From Bdellovibrio sp. (lineage in GTDB: Bacteria; Bdellovibrionota; Bdellovibrionia; Bdellovibrionales; UBA1609), in assembly GCA_003694355.1 (NCBI GenBank), contig RFKI01000010.1, positions 1 to 13,838 of the forward strand: a DNA stretch of 13,838 bases, read 5' to 3'. Positions 1 to 7,700 of the stretch are shown here, one piece after another. The stretch's first letter is position 1, and each line of letters opens with the position of its first letter. Below the pieces are notes generated by a model. The model searched no databases, was not told the origin of the DNA, and saw nothing but the letters and a program-made list of their open reading frames with translations. A program made the translations under genes and the position numbers.

Positions 1-840
1 ACGGCGCTTTTCTATTTCCATTTGTACAGCAGGATAACGCAAAGCCTCTGGGCGACGAGGAAGTTTTTCCAAACCTAATTTTTCATAAACGGTTGATAAG
101 TATCGGTAAGCAACTTGGTTATGAGGATCTATTTTTAAACACCTTTCCCAAGCTAGTCGGGCCCCTTCATAGTCTTTTTGCAAATATTTAACTGACCCCT
201 TTAATAACCAGGCATTGGACACATACTCATCAATCTGAACCACTTTATCTAAAAGCTCAAGGGCCTTTTTATAATTGGCTCTCACCACAGCCTGTTGAGC
301 CTGAAACATATATCCAATCACCTTATCATTACGATCCCGATCAAAAGAAGCTGGGCCACCCTTAAAACGAGGAGAAAATAAAGCATCTTTATAAAAGCTC
401 ACTGTATTTTCAAGCAACGCCACTCGAAGCTGTAAGTCTTCCACTTCTTCTTTTAAGTTCGTCTTCTTTTTATTGTCCTGCGGCGGCATCGGGGGTTGCC
501 CTTTATCTTCCTTTTTCCCTGCAACCGAAGCCGCTTCTCTTAACTCCTCTCCTGTCATGGGATCTAACTGGGCTGTCACAGTAAGACTTTCACCTTCGTT
601 CACCCGAATCATTATCTCTTTGGGCTTATAATTCTGTTTCTCCAAAACCACAAAAAACACATCACCCAATCGTGATTCTTCCTTGATTTGGGCGGGACTT
701 AAACCAATCAGTTTTTTTTCTTTTGTACGAATATCTCGCACATAGACCTTCGCACCTGAAGGGTAAGTCTTTATTAAATATTTTCCCGAACACCCTATTA
801 AAAAAACAAGAAAAGGAAACAGTAAATTGGAGAGTTTCAT
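1..840 (-). CDS. PEGA-domain and TPR lipoprotein, C-terminus cut by window edge
   Basis: The minus-strand frame is open for 280 codons from an ATG at 840 to the left edge, where it is still open. The product starts with a lipoprotein signal ending L-I-G-C, so Cys17 should be the lipidated residue and the mature protein sits in the periplasm on a membrane anchor. Residues about 20-80 carry the PEGA signature (PSGAKVYV, then a GLSPAQI-type strand), a small beta domain common in surface and periplasmic proteins. A proline-rich linker (about 112-122) is followed by a short coiled coil (about 129-150). Two to three TPR-like helix pairs follow (about 174-255; A-W-L-L-K-G and A-R-L-A-W-E-R-C-L-K-I-D-P motifs), suggesting protein binding. 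The ribosome binding site is weak. It is divergent from the beta-barrel gene at 879. The function is not known; a scaffold or assembly role in the envelope is an inference. Confidence 0.85.
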   Translation of the reverse strand, partial: MKLSNLLFPFLVFLIGCSGKYLIKTYPSGAKVYVRDIRTKEKKLIGLSPAQIKEESRLGDVFFVVLEKQNYKPKEIMIRVNEGESLTVTAQLDPMTGEELREAASVAGKKEDKGQPPMPPQDNKKKTNLKEEVEDLQLRVALLENTVSFYKDALFSPRFKGGPASFDRDRNDKVIGYMFQAQQAVVRANYKKALELLDKVVQIDEYVSNAWLLKGSVKYLQKDYEGARLAWERCLKIDPHNQVAYRYLSTVYEKLGLEKLPRRPEALRYPAVQMEIEKRR

Positions 841-878
841 ATTGACTCTATCGGTCTCTCTCTTTTAGGCTTTGAGTC
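841..878. promoter_or_regulatory. Short divergent intergenic gap
   Basis: Only 38 bases separate the two divergent start codons. That is too little for two complete non-overlapping promoters plus leaders, so at least one promoter must lie inside the opposite gene. A TTGACT hexamer at 842-847 resembles a -35 box, but no good -10 follows at the right distance. TAGG at 866-869 is the best ribosome binding site for the plus-strand gene. Confidence 0.3.
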
Positions 879-1508
879 ATGAACTCTTTTTTTAAAAAAA
901 TCATAGCTTTTGTCCTGCTCTACCCCAGTTTTGGACTTGCAAAATATCAAGTGCCAGCTATACGGCTGAAAGTCGGGAAGTATGTTACAACGGTTCAGGC
1001 AGGAAATGTTCTAACCAATGAAGAACTCGGCTCTCTTATAACCCTTCAACCCACTGTATTATGGGCCCTTCCCACTTTTCGCTCACGAATTGGTCTTCAC
1101 TTTACAACAGATATGGGAAGCTCTTTTGCTTTTATGCCCATAGCAGGTCTTGGATTTAGTGGCTACTTTTACCCTTTTGGCATTTCATCATCTTATGAAG
1201 TTGAGCTGAATGAAGTGGTTCATCAAAAATATAAGTTTAGTCCCTACTTTTATGGAGGCCTCACTCCTGTAAACCTGAACCTAAACCGAACGGGCAGCAG
1301 TATCCCTGGTAATAACTTTGCCTTCAGCGCCCTTTTGGTTCAAACCACTTTTGGGTTAGGATTTGACTATCCTTTTCGATCCAACATTCTGCTTTCCGTA
1401 GATATCAACTATCGGTTTGCTTCTGCCCCGAAAGAAGAAAAGGATTTTGGTAATATTGAATATCAATCTTTTGGTATCAGCTTCTCCTATATGACCACCT
1501 ATTTTTAG
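879..1508 (+). CDS. Predicted outer-membrane beta-barrel protein (209 aa)
   Basis: I do not recognise the family. The protein begins with a Sec signal peptide (two lysines, hydrophobic core I-I-A-F-V-L-L, probable cleavage after G-L-A at residue 21). The mature part of about 188 residues is rich in alternating polar and hydrophobic stretches with aromatic belts (GFSGYFYPFG, SPYFYGGL, TFGLGFDYPF). It ends in Y-F, and a terminal phenylalanine is the usual signal for BAM-assisted insertion of beta-barrels. The size suits an eight-stranded barrel. The first codons contain a run of seven T followed by seven A. The stop overlaps the stop of the convergent FliF/FliG-like gene. Its divergent neighbour is an envelope lipoprotein, which fits a shared envelope role, but no function can be assigned. 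Confidence 0.75.
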   Translation: MNSFFKKIIAFVLLYPSFGLAKYQVPAIRLKVGKYVTTVQAGNVLTNEELGSLITLQPTVLWALPTFRSRIGLHFTTDMGSSFAFMPIAGLGFSGYFYPFGISSSYEVELNEVVHQKYKFSPYFYGGLTPVNLNLNRTGSSIPGNNFAFSALLVQTTFGLGFDYPFRSNILLSVDINYRFASAPKEEKDFGNIEYQSFGISFSYMTTYF

Positions 1509-3235
1509 GCAACAAAATCAACGCTCGTTACATCATCCTCAGAAGATTGATCTATCTGTTTCCAAATCTCCTGAAGAGAAATCTTTTTTCTTTTTAAAAC
1601 TTGCTCCACTTCATTGACAAAACGACGCTTGGACTCCGCAATTTCACGAGGAGTAAAATGAATCACTGAAGAACTTAAATCACTTTCAACAATGCGGGCT
1701 TTTTTAGGAGGAAGCAAAGAAAGATAAATCGATCTGGCCTCCTCATCGGCCCCTTTTAGAACCTTCACCAAAAAGTCAGCATCAAAAGCCTCTAAAGCCT
1801 CTGACACGATTTCTTCAGGGTATCTGACAATATCAACAAATTGAACTCGAATGCGACGTAAACGCTCCGCCTCTTCTGGGTTGTTTTTTAAAAGGTGATC
1901 AAAAATTTCAAATTCTTTCTCAGGAGAAAGAGCTTTCATAAGGTTGGCAGCCACACTCGGCCCATCTGGTCGCAACTCTTTGTTCGTACTTTCCTGCTTT
2001 AAGCGACTTAACAAAGAACTGGCAAGACTGTTAACCACCTTTTCAGGAAGGCTTCTTAAACGGCTAGCCTCTAAAATCACTTGTTCTTGCACTTTGGAAT
2101 CCAGGTGATCCAAAAGGCCACTGATCTGCTCTGTAGAAGAAAATAAACTGATTAAAGCAATGTTTTTAGGTCTCTCCTTTTCCAGCAAACGAATCAAATC
2201 CTTCTCTGGCATTTTGAATAAAAATTGAAAAGGATTTTTCTCATCACCATAAGTTCCTTCTTCCAAAACTTTTGAAAGCAAGAACTGATAAGCTCCACTC
2301 ACAGCTCTTTCATAAGTATCAATAGCTGGCTGCTCTCTTCGCTCTCGAACAATATGACCAACCTGACCCCATACACGCGGGGAAAGAGTATCAAAAAGCT
2401 GTCTGGATGTTTCCCACCCCAATGTCTCAAACAAGAGAGCCACCTCTTCTTCATGTCCTTCTTGAAAATATTCCAACAACGCTTTCGTGCAAATCTGTGG
2501 ATATTCCACAGCCAAGTGATAAATTTGATCTCTTGACTTATTTAATCGGTCTATAATTTTAAACTCATCTTCCTCTCGCTCTTCCACCAACTCCTCTGAA
2601 GAACCCTTTGGAGCTGGTGGTATTGCATTCGTAGAAGCACTTGCAGGTAGAGGTTCTTGACTTTGAGCCCGACGATTCATCACCAAAATAAGACCAGCTA
2701 AAGCTAGTAAAGATAATAAAATAATCAACGCCCACATTTTCCAGGATAATTCTGGCAAAAGCTGTGGCTTTTCAGGAGTGTCTCCTGATGGCAAATTTGC
2801 TCTTTGAATGGAAATAGAATCGCCCATACTTTCATCTATATGTAACTTGGATGTTAAAACTTTTTTAATCAAAGCTTCTTTTTCTGGAGAAACTGAAGAA
2901 TTTAAGACCACCGTCACTTCAACCCGAGACTTTAACTCATGTAAGACATTATTGGCTGGCGCCATTTGAGGGTCAATAGGAACGGGCATCCCTGGCAAAT
3001 AACGAAGATCTAAGTCTTCTCTATACTTTTTTAACTTCTCTGGATCTTGCTGAATCTCAGCAGAGACAACCACTGAGTACTCATGAGGACGTAAAAAAGT
3101 GTTCAAAACACTTCTCGCTCTCATTTCATAAATACTTTCCAAGGCCACTGTTTCTTCCAGATAATTGGACTGAGCATAAGCATTAAAGGCTGCTCCCAAA
3201 GACAATATGGAAAATAAAAACAATCTCATAAACAT
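1505..3235 (-). CDS. FliF-like/FliG-like fusion membrane protein (576 aa)
   Basis: The signal peptide or first membrane helix is residues 1-21 (A-Y-A cleavage site). Residues about 35-147 resemble the third ring-building domain of FliF (R-S-V-L-N near the start, later S-V-S-P-E-K-E, ending G-D-S-I-S-I). A transmembrane helix spans about 166-186. The cytoplasmic part looks like FliG. The N-like region (about 226-300) holds E-Y-P-Q. The middle domain (about 335-412) has PFQFLFKMPEKDLIRLLEKE, then R-P-K-N-I-A-L-I where flagellar FliG has EHPQ. The C domain (about 424-562) includes DADFLVKVLKGADEEARSIY. In flagella FliF forms the MS ring and FliG is the torque-bearing rotor protein bound to its C-terminus; here both seem joined in one chain. 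The start at 3235 is supported by GAGG seven bases upstream. It lies one base after the stop of the preceding gene, so the two are co-transcribed. A fusion is inferred by eye and needs profile confirmation. Confidence 0.8.
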   Translation of the reverse strand: MFMRLFLFSILSLGAAFNAYAQSNYLEETVALESIYEMRARSVLNTFLRPHEYSVVVSAEIQQDPEKLKKYREDLDLRYLPGMPVPIDPQMAPANNVLHELKSRVEVTVVLNSSVSPEKEALIKKVLTSKLHIDESMGDSISIQRANLPSGDTPEKPQLLPELSWKMWALIILLSLLALAGLILVMNRRAQSQEPLPASASTNAIPPAPKGSSEELVEEREEDEFKIIDRLNKSRDQIYHLAVEYPQICTKALLEYFQEGHEEEVALLFETLGWETSRQLFDTLSPRVWGQVGHIVRERREQPAIDTYERAVSGAYQFLLSKVLEEGTYGDEKNPFQFLFKMPEKDLIRLLEKERPKNIALISLFSSTEQISGLLDHLDSKVQEQVILEASRLRSLPEKVVNSLASSLLSRLKQESTNKELRPDGPSVAANLMKALSPEKEFEIFDHLLKNNPEEAERLRRIRVQFVDIVRYPEEIVSEALEAFDADFLVKVLKGADEEARSIYLSLLPPKKARIVESDLSSSVIHFTPREIAESKRRFVNEVEQVLKRKKISLQEIWKQIDQSSEDDVTSVDFVA

Positions 3236-3236
3236 A

Positions 3237-4226
3237 TTAGTTCCTCACTCTTGTTTTTTGCATTAATAATGAAAGTCTTTTTTTGAGCAAAGGGTGAGTG
3301 ACCCTATGATAAACACTTTTTATGAAGTCTGGGTCACTTTGCACATTGTTCTCTAGGGCAAAAACCAGCACATCCTCCCAAGCAAACCCTTTGTTCTGAA
3401 AAGCCTCTTGAACCAAATTAGCTATATCCTTTTTTAAAAGCTTTCTATTTTGTATCAACACTTTAAGAACCTTTGGTTTAACCGCATCACTCAACGTCTC
3501 ATAGTTCTTATCTAGAAACTGAACAATTAGCAGTTTAGATCGCGGATCCAAAATAGATGTTGAGACATATAAGGCTCTGTTTACTATGGACAAATCATGA
3601 CTTCTTAAAGACTTTAAAATCCATTGGTTAAATTCTTTAGGAACAGAACGCCAGCCACTTATAGTTTCTCCTAAAAGCCACTTGATTTCTGAAGAATCTG
3701 AAAGATGCTTGAATAAGTTTACCGTTAATGCCCTTTCTTTGCTTTTTAATGGTGGCGGTCCTAAGCGATCCAACAAACGAACCATCAGTGTTAAACTTCT
3801 AGCTAATTTGCCTCTAAACTTTGAATGATTCTTTTGAATATAATGAAGCACTCGTCCATATAAATACTGCTTTTCCTTTGAAGAAAGCTTATTTTTAAGT
3901 GGGCCATCAAACAAGTGAATAGAGTCTTTTAAAAATTTTCTTTGTTCTCTAACATTTGTGTGGGTTAATTTTCCTAAGATAAATTGCCAATCTCTTTTCA
4001 GATAGGCTTGTCCCAACTCCCCCTTTAATAAAAGATTTCTTTTTTCCTTAATCTGATGGGAAATAACCGATAAAGGTTCTCGATGAGATACAGATTTGGA
4101 TTTCAATCGATATTTTGAAATCCAATATCCAGCTCCTAACACAAAACCAAACACCAAAAGACTTTGAACAAAATGAATCACATTCTTTTTAGTCCATCTC
4201 TTGAGTTCTTTATCTTCTGTTGTCAC
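3237..4226 (-). CDS. Basic single-pass membrane protein with helical repeats, unknown function (329 aa)
   Basis: I do not recognise the family. The start is a GTG at 4226; an in-frame stop lies four codons upstream and there is no ATG near, so the start is constrained. The N-terminus is cytoplasmic and basic, followed by one hydrophobic segment (about residues 15-37, FVQSLLVFGFVLGAGYWISK) with no cleavage site, which suggests a signal anchor. The remaining 290 residues are lysine- and arginine-rich and appear wholly alpha-helical, with leucine-spaced helix pairs reminiscent of HEAT or other solenoid repeats (for example around LLDRLGPPPL and VLKVLIQNRKLLKKDI). It is the first gene of an operon with the FliF/FliG-like gene, separated by a single base. 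An accessory or stator-like partner of that protein is a reasonable guess, but nothing in the sequence proves it. Confidence 0.8.
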   Translation of the reverse strand: MTTEDKELKRWTKKNVIHFVQSLLVFGFVLGAGYWISKYRLKSKSVSHREPLSVISHQIKEKRNLLLKGELGQAYLKRDWQFILGKLTHTNVREQRKFLKDSIHLFDGPLKNKLSSKEKQYLYGRVLHYIQKNHSKFRGKLARSLTLMVRLLDRLGPPPLKSKERALTVNLFKHLSDSSEIKWLLGETISGWRSVPKEFNQWILKSLRSHDLSIVNRALYVSTSILDPRSKLLIVQFLDKNYETLSDAVKPKVLKVLIQNRKLLKKDIANLVQEAFQNKGFAWEDVLVFALENNVQSDPDFIKSVYHRVTHPLLKKRLSLLMQKTRVRN

Positions 4227-4268
4227 AACTCCACACCCTTACTCATTGAAGTGAATTGATCCTTAAGG

Positions 4269-4297
4269 GTTATCGTCTAAAAATTGGAATTTCTAAA
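4269..4297 (-). promoter_or_regulatory. Weak candidate promoter for the helical-protein/FliF-FliG operon
   Basis: Read on the minus strand, a TTTAGA hexamer (4292-4297) and a GATAAC hexamer (4269-4274) are 17 bases apart. Each matches the sigma-70 consensus at four of six positions. The -10 would lie about 43 bases upstream of the GTG start at 4226. This is a pattern match only. Confidence 0.2.
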
Positions 4298-4389
4298 GAA
4301 TCCTAAGACTATGGTTTTAAAGAGGTTGAATAGCTAGACTTATGGTTTGAAAAGCCTTGAAGATCAAACGATAGAGCCTTCTTAGCAAT

Positions 4390-4578
4390 TTAAGAGGAGT
4401 AAGGAACTCTCTGCTGTGAATGTAATGATTCTCCCTTCTTCACATAAAACATGGGATCAATTTTCACTGTTTTGCAAGCCTCAATAACGGCACAAAGATA
4501 AAAATTCTCTCTTCCAGAACACAGTGTGGATTTTCCACAATAATTATTAAAGGGGGAACTTAATGTCTTGAAAACATC
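4390..4578 (-). pseudogene. Possible remnant of a transposase C-terminus (very tentative)
   Basis: A 62-codon minus-strand stretch with no proper start reads like protein. Its middle contains GRENFYLCAVIEACKTVKID followed by P-M-F-Y-V. The spacing I-E-x-C-K-x-x-x-I-D-P-x-x-Y recalls the C-terminal end of IS66-family transposases (typically S-L-I-E-T-C-R-L-N-G-x-N-P-x-x-Y-L). It is bounded upstream by an in-frame TGA and ends at TAA, and no terminal repeats were found. Chance is a serious alternative. Confidence 0.15.
4525..4539. repeat. Small perfect inverted repeat
   Basis: TGTGGA and TCCACA are separated by TTT. It lies more than 200 bases upstream of the first lipoprotein gene. Without a T tract it is not a terminator; it could be an operator or chance. 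Confidence 0.3.
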
Positions 4579-4609
4579 TCACAATGAGAAATTTGAGTAA
4601 AACTTTTAA

Positions 4610-4639
4610 TTGAAGTAACACGAAATTGTCTCATATATA
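4610..4639 (+). promoter_or_regulatory. Candidate promoter for the tandem lipoprotein genes
   Basis: TTGAAG (4610-4615) and TATATA (4634-4639) are 18 bases apart, each with four of six sigma-70 consensus bases. Transcription would begin near 4646, giving a leader of about 105 bases before the ATG at 4751. Confidence 0.3.
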
Positions 4640-4740
4640 GATTCTAAGCCAAAGGTCCTAAAGAGAAACAAATTTCTTGCCGAAAGCTATTAGAGAACCC
4701 TCTGGAAAACAAACCAGTGAAGGCAACTAAAGAACACTTT

Positions 4741-4744
4741 GAGG
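4741..4744 (+). promoter_or_regulatory. Ribosome binding site deciding the ATG at 4751
   Basis: GAGG lies six bases before the ATG at 4751. This argues against the in-frame TTG at 4739, which would place GAGG inside the coding sequence, and favours 4751 over the in-frame GTG at 4778. Confidence 0.6.
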
Positions 4745-4750
4745 CTTTTT

Positions 4751-7700
4751 ATGAAAATAAAAAACACAGGCGGGAACGTGAAAAGTAAAATATTTGCCCT
4801 TCTTTTCAATTTTGCTTTTGAAAGAAAACTCCTCACTTTTGGAGTGCTTCTTTTATTTTTATCTGCCTGTAAAGAAACCGGTTTTCAAGGGGGCGATCTT
4901 ACAACCACCTTTAACGGAATTGAAAGTGCCACAGCCCTCAGCCCTTATAGCGTTCAACTCAAGTGGAACCAGTCTTCCAAATATGATCATTTTAAGGTTT
5001 ACAGACGAGGAGCCAGTTCAAGCATTGGAACAGCTCAGTTTTCCACTTACACGGTTACTGGACTTAACCCCAACACCACCTATGAGTTTGCTGTCACAGG
5101 CGTAACTGTTGCTGATGGCAAGGAAGAGGGTCTGGATAAATTTGTTTCTGTGACCACCTTTCCAGCCTTTACGGGCATCACAGCGTCTAATATGACTGTT
5201 TCTTCTGCCACACGCATTGACCTTTCATGGGATATGGCAGACCCCAGTATCACCTATAATATTTATGTGAAGGCTGCAGGAAGCAGTTGGGACTTTTCAG
5301 CTCCCTATGTTTCTGCTGTTGGCATTAACTCCATTGCCGTCACAGGTCTTAAGGGAGGCACTCAGTATTGTCTTTATATGGTGGCTCAATATCAGGACAA
5401 CTCTTCGGAGCCAACAACTCAGGACACCTCTCTTGTTGACGCCAATGCCCCTTGTGGGGTCACCCCTTCAGCTTTGGCCAATGTGGCTCCCGTGAGTGTC
5501 ACACCCATTGTGCCGGGACTGTTCCCTTGGTTTAACATTCCCGCAGGAGGAGATGAAACCTATAAATATGAAGTGTTCGAAAAAAGCACCAACGCCCTTA
5601 TCGCCTCTCAGACAGGGTCAGGAGCCTTTAGAGCTTTTTCCGAAGTGCCCCAAGGACCTCACACCTATTATGTCAAAACCACGGCGCCCAATGGAGAGTT
5701 GGCTCAAAATGACGTGATTATTGGAAGTTCTGCAAACCCTCAATCACAAAGTATTAACCGTGGGTTGCCTGACACTGGAGGCACCCCAATCTTCCCCGAT
5801 GTGGTTTCAGGGGGAAAAGGGGTTCAAACTCTGGGGTCTCAAATTGTCCGAGGGGACTTTAACTGCGATGGCCTTATGGATATTGCCGTTAGCGCTCCCG
5901 AAGCCACACCTTATGTGGACCCCAAGCATGTGGACAAAATGGGCGCTGTGATTGTGTATTATAATTATCTCCCCCCCTTTGACCCGAACACCAATACACA
6001 ACCTCCACCTTACCTCAAAACAGATGTGGCTCCGAGCCCTACAGCAACAGCCCCGAACCCTCAACTGATTTACTACCCCACATCCTCTTCAAATATGAAA
6101 CTCGGCTCACAACTGGCCGTGGGAAATATCAATGGAGACTGCCAACGATTAAAAGATCCAAATGATCCTGCGGACTTTGATGAGGCTGGCCTTTGCAACA
6201 CCCTCTATTCCTCATATTCTGGAACAGAAGGTAAACTTTTAAATATTCATTCCTGTGATGATCTAGCAATTGCCACAAACCCTTCTTCAACATCAGGGCA
6301 ATCTGTTTTTGTTGTATTTGGCAATAAAGATAATGGACTAGAAACAGCTTCAGCCACTTCTTTTTATCAAACAGACAATTATAGCTGTGACATTGCTACA
6401 AACAATTGTAGTCCTGTTAAAATCACTCCCAATGGACAAAGTGTGAGCCAGTTTGGTCAGTCCATTGCCCTGGGAGACTTTAACAACGACAGCTTTGATG
6501 ATCTGGCCATAGGAGCCACTGATAAAACCACAGGATTAGGTAAAGTGTTTGTGCTACGAGGTCGTCAAGAAGGGGTCACCCCTATTGGGGCCGCAGGGAG
6601 CTTTCCTGTGATTGATAGCACTATCTATAATTCGGTTGGGTCTTATACCGGATCTGCTTTTACAGCCAATGATCAGTTTGGAGATGTATTAAGTCCTGTC
6701 TATAACTCCAGAGAGTGTAAAAACATTCCTGGAACAGTTCAATATCGCCCCAATCAACCCCCCCCGTCTCCAGGTTTTGACGAAACCAAATGCGATGACC
6801 TGGTTATCGGCAACCCTCAGCGCAATTCAGGAAAAGGATCCATTGTGACCTGCAAAGGCAATATGCCTTTAGACTCGGCCTCGGATCCCCAACAAATTTC
6901 TTCATGGAACTGCCTGGAACAATATCCTTCTTCTTTATCCAGTGGCGCTAACTATGGCGCAAGCCTTCTCAGCGTCAGAAACTTTAATGCCTATCCGTTA
7001 AAGGCCTCTCAAATTGCAAATCCCCAAACTGTTCCCAATGTGACAGGAGCTTTATTTGTAGGGGCCCCTAAAGACTCCCCGAGCGGAGTGACAGAGGCTG
7101 GTCGTGTTTATGCTTATTATATTACGCCGGAATCCCAAGACACGGCTGTTGGAGGCCTTCAGGGCATCCTGGGAGGTGTATCTGGAACTCACTCCGTAAA
7201 CGCCATAAACACCCAAGCTTGTAACAATATGAACAATAATGTCAGCACAGCTATTGGAGCAACCACTCTCTTTCACTGTGAACATCAAGCGCTACAAACC
7301 TCTCCATTGGAGTCCTATGCTCACTTCGGCCAATCCCTTGGTGTTTTGGATGACCTTGTGAGCCTGGATACTCGAGGCTATCACTATCTGGCCGTGGCCG
7401 CTCCAGACCGAGATGTAACGGCCAGTGATGGCAGCACAGTCATTAAAGACGCTGGAACCATTTACATTTTCAACCCTGACATTTCCACTTTAGGCACAGA
7501 AACGGCCACAAGGTATGGCAACAACAATCCATTGACTTGCACAACGGGAGTGGACTGTACACTTTATCTGGGAGGGGTTAGCCCTTATTCCGTCACGCTT
7601 CTATATCCTTTAGACCTGAATGAAGGAGCGAAACTGGGTCTTGGAGGCATTGTGGGTGGTGACTTTAATGGCGACCTTACATTTGGAGATGTTATCACCA

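Larger units (their letters stand above)
4227..4750. other. Intergenic region between divergent operons
   Basis: This stretch of about 520 bases has no convincing complete gene on either strand. It is richer in A and T than the flanking lipoprotein genes. It holds candidate promoters for both divergent transcription units, a 6-bp perfect inverted repeat at 4525-4539 and a short minus-strand open stretch that could be a gene remnant. No rho-independent terminator with a T tract was found. Confidence 0.6.

Noticed and set aside
4525..4539. Inverted repeat as a rho-independent terminator
   Set aside because: Stem of only six pairs and no T tract on either strand, and it is not placed after the end of any gene.
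4739..4750. TTG start four codons upstream of the first lipoprotein
   Set aside because: The only good ribosome binding site, GAGG at 4741-4744, would lie within the coding region; it is well placed for the ATG at 4751.
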